Part shown: piece after piece, positions 1 to 7,188 of the stretch
Numbering within the stretch: position 1 is the first letter of the stretch
Layout of the letters: every line of letters begins with the position of its first letter
Assembly (NCBI RefSeq): GCF_049651565.1
Contig: NZ_JBASCI010000264.1
Span: 1-7,248, forward strand
DNA from: Brooklawnia sp049651565
GTDB taxonomy: Bacteria > Actinomycetota > Actinomycetes > Propionibacteriales > Propionibacteriaceae
Length of the DNA: 7,248 nt
Direction of reading: 5' to 3'
The notes under the pieces: generated by a model
The model's database searches: none
What the model saw: only the letters and a program-made list of their open reading frames with translations
What the model was told of the DNA's origin: nothing
Position numbers and translations under genes: made by a program

Positions 1-2
1 GC

Positions 3-1415
3 TGGGATCAACTCGAGCAGGCCTGGATCGAGTGGGGTGCGATGAATGGGCAGGACGGCCTGGTCCTCCTGGACCCTCTGGCGCGTGGGTTGGCCGAGCT
101 GGCCACCCAGTGGGCGGGCCTGCACGCCGCATTCGTGAGGCTGCTGCCGCCCGCGCTGCGTCCCGTGGACCCGGAGGCGTACGACCACCGGGCCGACGAG
201 TACGTCAGGGAGAAGGTGGAAGACCTGCAGGACCAACCAATCCAGGACTACTTCGGCGAACTGCCGCTGGACTGCGACCTGAGGGAGATGGTCGAGGACG
301 TCACAGGGGAGTCGTGGGACTGGCTGCTGGGCCGGGTCATCAGGTGGGGGGACGCCGCAGCCCAGGTTTACGGGCCGGTGCAGCGGGCCGTGCTGCGCTG
401 CCTGCTGCACTGTTGGGAACGCCACGAGCCCGACGAGCAGCCACCGGAGTGCACGATGTGGATCGAAGTGCTCCGCATCCCGGCGCCAGCGACGCTGAAT
501 CCGGTCTGGTTGCCGGGGCTGGGCGGCAACCTGGTCAAGGCGGTCGACCCGCGCAACGAGCGCGCACCTGCCAGGCTGCACCTGGAAGAGGAGGTCAGCG
601 GGCTGCCCGTCGACTCACTCGCGCCGCCGCGCTATCCGCTCGGGCTCGACTTCCCGACCTGGATCATCCTGCGCGACCACGAACCGGACTGGTTCCTGCC
701 CGGATCACAGTCGGTGGCGATGCACACCCTCACCGCACTGCGCACCAACCCGGCGTTCATCGATGCGTTCCTGGTGGGACTCAACTCCCAGTTCCTGTCC
801 GAGGCGCGCTGGCGCGGGTTGCAGGCCGACCGCTGGGCCACCCCGCTGCGGATGTTCTTCGGTCCGGCCGAACCGGCGAGCGGGAAACGTGGGCCCGACA
901 TCATCCCGATCGGCGAGTGGACCGACGACTCGCCGCTCGGCCACAGGTCGCACCAGGCCGACGCCAGCGTCCCGGGAGCCACCACGTCGGCGGAACGGCT
1001 GGTGCTGCTGTTCCACACCCCGCTGTTCCGGCGCTATCCGGGCACCGTCGTCTACCTGCAGCGCAGGCTCGACGACGACGACCTGCAGGAACTGGCGCTG
1101 CAGGAGGGGCCGCAGGACCTGCGACCACCCGAGGGCGGCGACCTCGCCACCTGGCTGACCAACCGGACACACATCGCCGCGACGTTCCGCGGCGACATCA
1201 CCCCCGACCTGGTCTTCTTCGTGTTCGACATCGCCCCAACCGACCTCGACGAATACCTGGTGGTGCTCGACGAACCACCCAGCGAGGTGCGATTCCGCAA
1301 CGACCTGGGCGTCCAGCTGGACACCTCGGCCGGGCAGGCCGCGAAGGACATCGACCCGCAGACCCGGATGGCCATCGACGGAGCGCACCTCAAGCATCAG
1401 GGGAGGAGCGAATGA
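3..1415 (+). CDS. Gene A: large uncharacterised protein, probably 5'-truncated by the window edge
   Basis: Function is not known to me. Numbering from the ATG at 42, visible blocks are NPAFIDAFLVGLN (236-248), DIIPIGEW (286-293), LVLLFHTPLFRRYPGTVVYL (320-339), FRGDITPDLVFFVFD (382-396) and EYLVVLDEPPSEVRF (404-418). I recall this ordered set from a family of uncharacterised bacterial proteins encoded beside relatives of the next two genes. No signal peptide, membrane segment or catalytic motif is evident; the chain is rich in Trp, Asp and Leu. The frame is open to the left edge and reads sensibly before base 42 (WDQLEQAWIEWGA), so the true start probably lies outside the window. The alternative start, ATG 42 (457 aa), has only a weak GAGTGGGG at 30-37 but would form an ATGA overlap with a frame-1 stop at 43-45. 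The stop overlaps the start of gene B. The reading frame is certain, the family fairly sure, the start open. Confidence 0.88.
   Translation, partial: WDQLEQAWIEWGAMNGQDGLVLLDPLARGLAELATQWAGLHAAFVRLLPPALRPVDPEAYDHRADEYVREKVEDLQDQPIQDYFGELPLDCDLREMVEDVTGESWDWLLGRVIRWGDAAAQVYGPVQRAVLRCLLHCWERHEPDEQPPECTMWIEVLRIPAPATLNPVWLPGLGGNLVKAVDPRNERAPARLHLEEEVSGLPVDSLAPPRYPLGLDFPTWIILRDHEPDWFLPGSQSVAMHTLTALRTNPAFIDAFLVGLNSQFLSEARWRGLQADRWATPLRMFFGPAEPASGKRGPDIIPIGEWTDDSPLGHRSHQADASVPGATTSAERLVLLFHTPLFRRYPGTVVYLQRRLDDDDLQELALQEGPQDLRPPEGGDLATWLTNRTHIAATFRGDITPDLVFFVFDIAPTDLDEYLVVLDEPPSEVRFRNDLGVQLDTSAGQAAKDIDPQTRMAIDGAHLKHQGRSE
1400..1408 (+). promoter_or_regulatory. Ribosome binding site of gene B, inside the end of gene A
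   Basis: GGGGAGGAG lies three to five bases before ATG 1412 and matches the anti-Shine-Dalgarno core well. It lies within the last codons of gene A. With the ATGA overlap (1412-1415) it suggests that ribosomes finishing A re-initiate on B. It decides the start of B against the much longer open frame that runs back to base 32. Confidence 0.8.
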
Positions 1416-4400
1416 CGCCGCCACCAGATGGACCGCCCGAGGAGTTGGGCGTCCTGCTGCCCCTGCAGCTCGAGACCAAGTTCCGCCAGGACGACCCGGA
1501 CAGACCCTGGCGAATGCTGCTCCGGGTCATCCCGCAGCCGCCGGCCATCGACAGCCACAGCGACCACCTGACCCCGGACGAGATCGAGGCTGTGCGTTTG
1601 TTCCGCGACGCCCTCAACAGCGACGAGGCGCTGCAGCCCGACTGGTTCGGGACGCCGGACCACCGCCGCGCCTTCGCAGAGCTTGCCGAGCGGGTCGGGC
1701 CGGCCCGGGCAACCTGGTTGGCCCAGCATGCACCCCGCAGCCCCGGCGAGCAGATCAATCCGGCCGACGAACCGGCAATGGTGCGGGGCCTGCCGGCCCG
1801 GTTGCGGGTGGCGGTCTGGACTCACGCCAACGGGGCCGAGCAGTTGCAGTCGATCGGCGACCTGCCGAACGACCCGGACAACCCTGACGCCACCATCGCC
1901 CCCGAACTGCCGCTGCCGAGGCTGGACGCCGTCGACTCGGTGCTCGGCCACTGGGTTGCCGACTGGCCGGAGGCGGTCAGGGTCGGGCTCGGTGGTGAGT
2001 TCGAGTTGCCCGACGGGCTGGGCCCGGCGGACCTGCGTGGGGTCTGCGTCTGGGGCATCGGCGACGAGGCGGCCGCGACGCTGTTCGAGCACCAGATCTG
2101 GACGGGCGCGCTGGCGGAGGCGCCGCTCGGCGTCGCCACCAACAGCGTCGGTGGCGCGACCACCGCCACCTCGCTGGCCGGCCCGGAGGGCCGGTCGACG
2201 GCCGATGGTGCACCCGATGAGGAGGCATGGTGGCAGGCGCTGCTGCGGCGCATCGACCCGGCCAACGCCGAGTCCGCCCTGGACCGGGTGATCCACCGGT
2301 CATTGACCGGAACGACGGTGCCCAGCATCGCACGCCCTCGCGGCCGGGAGGCGGTGCTCGCCGAAGCCGAGGTCGACGAGAACGTGCTGGGACTGTTCGC
2401 CGGCGACGCCGAGGCGATTCGCTCCGCCCGTGCGTCGTTCCCGGCCGGCACCCGGCTCGCCCCGTTGCTGCACATTGCCCTGTGGCCGGCGCTGTGGGGG
2501 GCTCGAACCTGGGGCGACCGCTGGGGGCAGGACGGCGACGCCGTGGAACGGCTGGGACACCTCGGGCGGTGGACGCTACAGAACGTGAACCCACAGGGCC
2601 CGTTGCCGGCGCTGCGGTTGCACGACGAACCGTACGGGTTGCTGCCGATCACCAGGCTGGACGCCTGGGCGCCCACCTCGGACGACCCGCCGGACCTGGA
2701 GTCGCTGGTCGACTCGCTACGGGCGGCCAGGACGAGATTGCATGCCGAGCTGGTCACGGGTGGCACCGTGCGCGGCGCAGACGCCGCCCGCTACGCCGAA
2801 CTGCTCGGCCGGGGTGGCCGGTCGTTGCGGTTCGGACTCCATCGCTGGATCGATCTGAACACAGTCCGGCCGGTGCTCGCCGACCCTGGACGCTATCGCG
2901 TGATGGTGAGCGGCGAGCGGGAATGGCTTGAATCGTCGGCGGTGCCCGACCCGGTCGAGCTGCCGCTGGTGCAGGGCACCTTGTCGACGGTTTGGGGCGA
3001 GGACGAGGTGGCCCGCCGCGTCCCGCTGCCAGCGCTGCTCGAGACCATCCTGGCCGGCGGCCGAACGCTGATGCCATCGTCCGGAAACCCGATCGTGGAC
3101 CTCACCGGGCTGTTCAGTTCGGACGAAAGGTACTTCGGCGAGACCGAACATGGTCGATACCGCGCACGCCTGCGCGTCCTGACCGATTCGCTGCTGGCCC
3201 GGCTGCTCGTGCAGGCCGGCTTGACGGTTTCGCGGTGGCACCAAGTGGGGGTCAGCCCGCCGCTGGGCGCGGGCTTCGAGGCTGAGGGTTGGCCGGTCGC
3301 TGCGCTGCAGGTGGCGGGCATGGTCGACCCGGATGATCCAGCGGAACCGCTTCGGTGGACAAAGCCGGCAGCATGGCTGGCGGTTCCCAACGGCGACCCG
3401 ACCTACCCGAAGCTGTGGGGCAGCTACCTGCCGGCCATCCCGCCGCCGACCATCGACTCGGCCAGGCGGAAGCGGCTCGAGGATGCCTGCGGCGCGTTAC
3501 TGGACACCTACACCACCCGCATCGATCCGTGGTTGACCGGGGTGGCCTGGCAGCGGCTGCGGGCCGCGAGCGACGGGCAGGCCCGGCATCGGTTGGGCGC
3601 CTACGGCTGGGTGTACGGGCCATTCGAAGGCCGGCCCGGCCCAACCGACTCCGGCCTGCTGCACACCCCCTCACAAGCCCAGACGCTGGTCGCCACGCTG
3701 GCCAGGGACGAGTACCTGAACAATCGTCGACACCCGCAGATGAATGAACAGGGCGAGCCGCCCTGGGGCATCGCCCTCACCGGCTCCGCGGTCCGGATCG
3801 CCACCGAGCTGGTGGCAGACCTGCGCGACGGCCACCACCTGTACGAGGTGGTGGGACGCGAGGTTGAACGCATCGTCGCCACACCCGCCGAAAGCCCGTA
3901 CCTGGCCGCCGAGCAGCTGCGGCAGCGGTTCCCGATGTACCCCGACCGGCCGGACCCCCGCCAGGTGTGCCAGGGCGTCGCCGCTCTGGAGAGCTACCTG
4001 GCCGGCGAACCGGTGCCGGTGCCGGTATCGACCGGGCAGCTCGACCAGTTGCGCGAACTGCAGGCCGGGATCGATGCCCTGGCCGACATCGCGCTGCTGG
4101 ACGGCGCGCTCAACTCGTCCTCGCGCCGGCCGGGGCGGGCGGCCGCGTCGATGCGCGGGGTGTCCGGGTCCGGGCCGTTCCCCGAGCCGGAGTACCCGAG
4201 GACGCCGGCGTCCGGACGCGAGCTGTGGACCACGGTGCTGTCGGTGATCCCGTGGCGTGAACCCGAGCCGGACGCCACTGCCGCCGGGCTGGCCGAGCCG
4301 TCGGTGGCGGCGCTGCTGGAGCAGCAGTTCGGCACCGGGTGGACCTGGCGTGTCGACTTCTCCGACGGTACTCAGGCCTCGGTCTTGCTGGACACCTTCG

Positions 4401-5629
4401 GGTTGCGGCCCATCGACACCGTAGCCCTCGCCCCGGCCCAACTGCGGCTGTTCGCCGCCGCAGCCTGCGGGGTGCAAGGCGTCCCGACCGGCCGCCAGGC
4501 GAGCCTGGGCCCTTCCGGCGCCGGTGAACTCTTCGAACCAACCGAACCGGACGGCCACGCGTCCGCCGTCGTGGTGGACCCACCGGCACTGGCCACGGCG
4601 GCCCGGCTGTGCGCGCTGCTCGGCGGACCGGCGACCGATGCCACCTGGGCCACCACAGCGCTGCTCGCCCGCTACGGGCAACTGAAGACCGAACACGACG
4701 CCACCGTTTCCCGGCTGCTGGCCGCCACTCAGGCAGGCGCGAGCCACGAGCAGCAGGTGGCTGCGGTCCGGCTGGGCGCCCGATGGGGACTCACCCCGCT
4801 GAACACACCGGCCGACACTGCGGCGGTGACCGCGGCGGTCGGCGGGCTGCCGCAGCCGGACGGGGCGACCCCGCTCGCCGAGATCCTGGCCGTGATGGCG
4901 GGTGAGCTGGAGCAGCGGGCAGCGGGAGTCGATCCGACCGGGGGAGCCGACAGCATCGCGCGGGCCGTCGCCACGCTGGCCGCGCCGCAGGGCAACCTGC
5001 CGGTGCTGGTGAAGTGGCCCACCTCCCGGCTGCTCCAGACCGCCGAGCTGACGTCGCGGGACCCAACCAGGTGGGAAGGGGAGTGGCTGACCGTGGTGGC
5101 GCCGACGCGTCCCGCGCTGGCCAGGCTGGAGGCGTACCAGTTGGCCGCCGAAGCTGCCGGCGGAGAGGCGCTCACGGTTTGGGCGAACTCCGGCGACCCA
5201 TGGCTGACTGAGGAGATCGCCGAGCTGATCGCATTCGGTGGCGGGCTGGGCGGAACTCCACCCGGCTATGCCTGTGCGGTCGGACCCGGCGACGCGTTGG
5301 CCGGCGAGGATGTGGCTGTCGGGGTGGTCGACGCCTACGCCGAGGTGCTGCCGCTGCGGCGCAGGGACACCCACGCCGCATTCGGGTTCAACGCGCCACT
5401 GGCCCGGGCGCCACAGGCGATCCTCATCGCCGTCCCGCCGAACGCCGGTGACCGGCTCACCGACGATGACGTCGCGGTCATGCTGACCGAACTGCGTGCG
5501 CTGTTGGTGGCCCGCGCGGCCACCGCGTCCGACCGGGTCGACGAGGTGCTGCCGACCGGCCTGCCCTGGCTGGGCGCCGACGAGGCCGTCCGCCTGTTCG
5601 ATCCAGCGACCCGGTTCATGGACCTGTGA
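1412..5629 (+). CDS. Gene B: 1405-aa uncharacterised multi-block protein, core of the three-gene cassette
   Basis: Function is unknown to me. Blocks in order are LLPLQLETKF (15-24) followed by LLRVIP (36-41), a low-complexity Gly/Thr/Ala linker (about 244-270), LHDEPYGLLPIT (403-414), a helical section with DPWLTGVAWQRL (705-716), LGAYGWV (728-734) and LLHTPSQAQ (749-757), QVCQGVAALESY before a PVPVPVS spacer (867-873), RPGRAAA to PEPEYPRTP (906-932), LPVLVKW (1196-1202), EWLTVVAPTRPALARLE (1224-1240) and FNAPLARAPQAILIAVPP (1326-1343). I recall the same order in large uncharacterised proteins of many bacteria. There is no signal peptide, transmembrane helix or Cys/His metal cluster. The start at 1412 is chosen because GGGGAGGAG precedes it and ATGA overlaps the stop of gene A. 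The frame stays open upstream to base 32, but that translation is Arg/Pro/Gly-rich shadow of gene A. One rare TTA leucine codon lies at 3497-3499. Size and many blocks suggest a structural or scaffold protein; this is inference. Confidence 0.93.
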   Translation: MTPPPDGPPEELGVLLPLQLETKFRQDDPDRPWRMLLRVIPQPPAIDSHSDHLTPDEIEAVRLFRDALNSDEALQPDWFGTPDHRRAFAELAERVGPARATWLAQHAPRSPGEQINPADEPAMVRGLPARLRVAVWTHANGAEQLQSIGDLPNDPDNPDATIAPELPLPRLDAVDSVLGHWVADWPEAVRVGLGGEFELPDGLGPADLRGVCVWGIGDEAAATLFEHQIWTGALAEAPLGVATNSVGGATTATSLAGPEGRSTADGAPDEEAWWQALLRRIDPANAESALDRVIHRSLTGTTVPSIARPRGREAVLAEAEVDENVLGLFAGDAEAIRSARASFPAGTRLAPLLHIALWPALWGARTWGDRWGQDGDAVERLGHLGRWTLQNVNPQGPLPALRLHDEPYGLLPITRLDAWAPTSDDPPDLESLVDSLRAARTRLHAELVTGGTVRGADAARYAELLGRGGRSLRFGLHRWIDLNTVRPVLADPGRYRVMVSGEREWLESSAVPDPVELPLVQGTLSTVWGEDEVARRVPLPALLETILAGGRTLMPSSGNPIVDLTGLFSSDERYFGETEHGRYRARLRVLTDSLLARLLVQAGLTVSRWHQVGVSPPLGAGFEAEGWPVAALQVAGMVDPDDPAEPLRWTKPAAWLAVPNGDPTYPKLWGSYLPAIPPPTIDSARRKRLEDACGALLDTYTTRIDPWLTGVAWQRLRAASDGQARHRLGAYGWVYGPFEGRPGPTDSGLLHTPSQAQTLVATLARDEYLNNRRHPQMNEQGEPPWGIALTGSAVRIATELVADLRDGHHLYEVVGREVERIVATPAESPYLAAEQLRQRFPMYPDRPDPRQVCQGVAALESYLAGEPVPVPVSTGQLDQLRELQAGIDALADIALLDGALNSSSRRPGRAAASMRGVSGSGPFPEPEYPRTPASGRELWTTVLSVIPWREPEPDATAAGLAEPSVAALLEQQFGTGWTWRVDFSDGTQASVLLDTFGLRPIDTVALAPAQLRLFAAAACGVQGVPTGRQASLGPSGAGELFEPTEPDGHASAVVVDPPALATAARLCALLGGPATDATWATTALLARYGQLKTEHDATVSRLLAATQAGASHEQQVAAVRLGARWGLTPLNTPADTAAVTAAVGGLPQPDGATPLAEILAVMAGELEQRAAGVDPTGGADSIARAVATLAAPQGNLPVLVKWPTSRLLQTAELTSRDPTRWEGEWLTVVAPTRPALARLEAYQLAAEAAGGEALTVWANSGDPWLTEEIAELIAFGGGLGGTPPGYACAVGPGDALAGEDVAVGVVDAYAEVLPLRRRDTHAAFGFNAPLARAPQAILIAVPPNAGDRLTDDDVAVMLTELRALLVARAATASDRVDEVLPTGLPWLGADEAVRLFDPATRFMDL
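4010..4027 (+). repeat. Three tandem 6-base units (CCGGTG, CCGGTG, CCGGTA) inside gene B
   Basis: The units encode Pro-Val three times (residues 867-872 of gene B) just after the QVCQGVAALESYLAGE block. The result is probably a stiff extended spacer between two folded sections. The array is in frame, so a gain or loss of a unit would change only spacer length. Confidence 0.7.
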
Positions 5630-5635
5630 GGAGGG
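5628..5635 (+). promoter_or_regulatory. Ribosome binding site of gene C, overlapping the gene B stop codon
   Basis: GAGGAGGG begins inside the TGA of gene B (5627-5629) and ends seven bases before ATG 5643, ideal spacing. It fixes the start of gene C and leaves no room for a separate promoter or terminator between B and C. Confidence 0.85.
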
Positions 5636-5642
5636 AACCCGA

Positions 5643-7187
5643 ATGCCGCGCTACTTCGCATTGAGCCTGACGCCGCTGCCGACCGCCGACTGGGCCTACG
5701 CGGCCAGCGGCACCGTGCACGACTCGCTGTGGTTCCTGACCAGGCAGTGGCAGCTCGGCGAGTTCCAGGGTGAGAACGCCAGCACCCCGGTCCGCGCCGA
5801 AGTCATCACCGAGACCCGACCGCTGACCCGGCCGGGGTCGGACGCGTCCCTGCGCGACGTGCCGCCCGAGCCGCTGGTGGAGTCCGAACTGGATGACTGG
5901 TGGACGCCGGGCCGGCGGCTGCGGGTGGGGCGACTGCTGGCCGCCGACCTGGCCCTGCAACCGGAAGCCGGCTGGCTGTTCGCCGATCCGCCGCCGCCCT
6001 ACGACCAGGTCACGCCGGCCTGGGACGGGCTGGCGATGTGGCGGGCCGGGCTGCGTCCAACCGATCCCGCTCTGCTGCCTGAGGTTCCGCCGGATACCGC
6101 TTCCGCCTGGGTGGCCGACCAGTTGGTCTACCAGCAGGACGACGCGTTCGCCGCCACCGGCGTCCGGCTGCATCTTCGACGTCATCGTGGTGGCCGGCTG
6201 GACTGGTACTCGGTGGACGCCGAAGCCCCCGCCGGCCTGCCGCCCGGTGATCGTCCCGGGGAACCCAGCGTGGTGGTGCCGGCACGGATCGAGTACGCGG
6301 GCATGCCACGCACCGGCATCTGGGAGATCGAGGATCCCGCCGCTGACGTCGGCGCGTTGGCGCCGGACGCCGCGCACACCGCCACCGCGATCATGACCGC
6401 GCTGTTCTTCTCGCACCGCGACGAGTGGTTCGACATCCCGGTGCCGGCCGAGGCCGGACAACTGCTGCGGATCGCCGCGATCGCGGTGACCGACTCGTTC
6501 GGCGAGACCTACCGGTGGTGGTTGGCCGACGACGGCTCCCCGCAGGGGGAAACTGGCCTCGGACCGCCCACCGACCTGGTCGTCACCGCCCAGGGCAGCC
6601 TGGCGTGGGGGGTCTTCCGCAGCCAGGGGCTGGCGTCCGGCGAGCTGCTCCTGTGGCAGGCGGTCGACCGGCCGCTGCAGGGTGAGGTCATCGAACGCGT
6701 CCAGTTCGGGGTGGACGACCAGTCCAATGTGGTGTGGGCGGTCGAGCGGCGGCTCGACCAGCGCGACCCGCAGCCCACCGTCCCCGAACCGCAGCCGGTG
6801 GACGCCGCGGTGCTGCCGCCCGGCGACCTGACCCGCGGCCAGGCGTACCGCTACCAGCCCAACCAGGGGGCCGCCGAGCACTGGATCCCGTACACCATGA
6901 CCGATGACGACCAACGCCGCCTCGAGCAGCGCCGGCTGGTCGACTTCGCCGACGGGCAGCTGCGAGACCTGCCACCGGCCCGGGCGGCGGTGCTGCAGGG
7001 CCAGGCGGCCATCCTGCCCGAATCGCTTATCCCGGCCGACGGGTTCCAGGTCGAGCGGCGCTGGATGCTGGCCCGGGACGCCGCGGGCCGGCCGCACCTG
7101 TGGATCCAGCGGCAACGCGGCCCACTGCTCGCGCCGCCGGCCCGGACGCTGCGCTTCGACGTCCCCATCCCGGTCGACCCGGATTGA
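5643..7187 (+). CDS. Gene C: 514-aa uncharacterised protein of the LTRQWQxGEFQGE family
   Basis: Function is unknown to me. The N-terminus carries a strongly recognisable block, HDSLWFLTRQWQLGEFQGEN (26-45), in a family whose usual form I recall as DPLWLLxRQWQFGEFxGEDAGSP. Further blocks are EWFDIPVP (261-268) with IAVTDSFGE (280-288), ERVQFGVDDQSNVVWAVERR (351-370), AEHWIPY (411-417), and near the end ESLIPADGFQVERRWMLAR (460-478) with RPHLWIQRQRGP (483-494) and LRFDV (503-507). All family blocks I can recall are present in order, so the protein looks full length. There is no signal peptide, membrane helix or enzyme motif. The start at 5643 is chosen because AGGAGGG at 5629-5635 sits seven bases upstream; the frame extends back to 5496, but that stretch is shadow of gene B. 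It follows B by 13 bases and is surely co-transcribed. It is the last gene of the operon as seen here. Confidence 0.93.
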   Translation: MPRYFALSLTPLPTADWAYAASGTVHDSLWFLTRQWQLGEFQGENASTPVRAEVITETRPLTRPGSDASLRDVPPEPLVESELDDWWTPGRRLRVGRLLAADLALQPEAGWLFADPPPPYDQVTPAWDGLAMWRAGLRPTDPALLPEVPPDTASAWVADQLVYQQDDAFAATGVRLHLRRHRGGRLDWYSVDAEAPAGLPPGDRPGEPSVVVPARIEYAGMPRTGIWEIEDPAADVGALAPDAAHTATAIMTALFFSHRDEWFDIPVPAEAGQLLRIAAIAVTDSFGETYRWWLADDGSPQGETGLGPPTDLVVTAQGSLAWGVFRSQGLASGELLLWQAVDRPLQGEVIERVQFGVDDQSNVVWAVERRLDQRDPQPTVPEPQPVDAAVLPPGDLTRGQAYRYQPNQGAAEHWIPYTMTDDDQRRLEQRRLVDFADGQLRDLPPARAAVLQGQAAILPESLIPADGFQVERRWMLARDAAGRPHLWIQRQRGPLLAPPARTLRFDVPIPVDPD

Positions 7188-7188
7188 G

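Noticed and set aside
1..45. Separate upstream gene ending at TGA 43-45 (frame 1)
   Set aside because: Only 14 codons are visible, and third-position GC slightly favours frame 3, the frame of gene A. It is kept as an alternative in the findings and not listed as a feature.
32..1411. Upstream extension of the gene B reading frame to a GTG at base 32 (would give an 1865-aa protein)
   Set aside because: The extra 460 residues are Arg/Pro/Gly/Ala-rich and show no family blocks, while gene A in another frame of the same bases carries clear ones. The strong ribosome binding site and ATGA overlap at 1412 mark the real start.
3671..5374. 567-codon open frame on the minus strand opposite gene B
   Set aside because: Long antisense frames are expected opposite high-GC genes. 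The translation is Gly/Arg/Gln-rich with no recognisable blocks, and gene B on the + strand is strongly supported here.
5496..5642. Upstream extension of the gene C frame to 5496
   Set aside because: It overlaps the conserved C-terminus of gene B and is low-quality sequence; the ideal ribosome binding site at 5628-5635 points to ATG 5643.
5616..7115. 499-codon open frame on the minus strand opposite gene C
   Set aside because: It mirrors the codon bias of gene C, has no family features, and lies directly against a gene with many conserved blocks.
7170..7180. GGTCGACC palindrome at the end of gene C as an operator or terminator
   Set aside because: It is a zero-loop palindrome of a kind common by chance in such GC-rich coding sequence, and it encodes part of the VDPD end of gene C.
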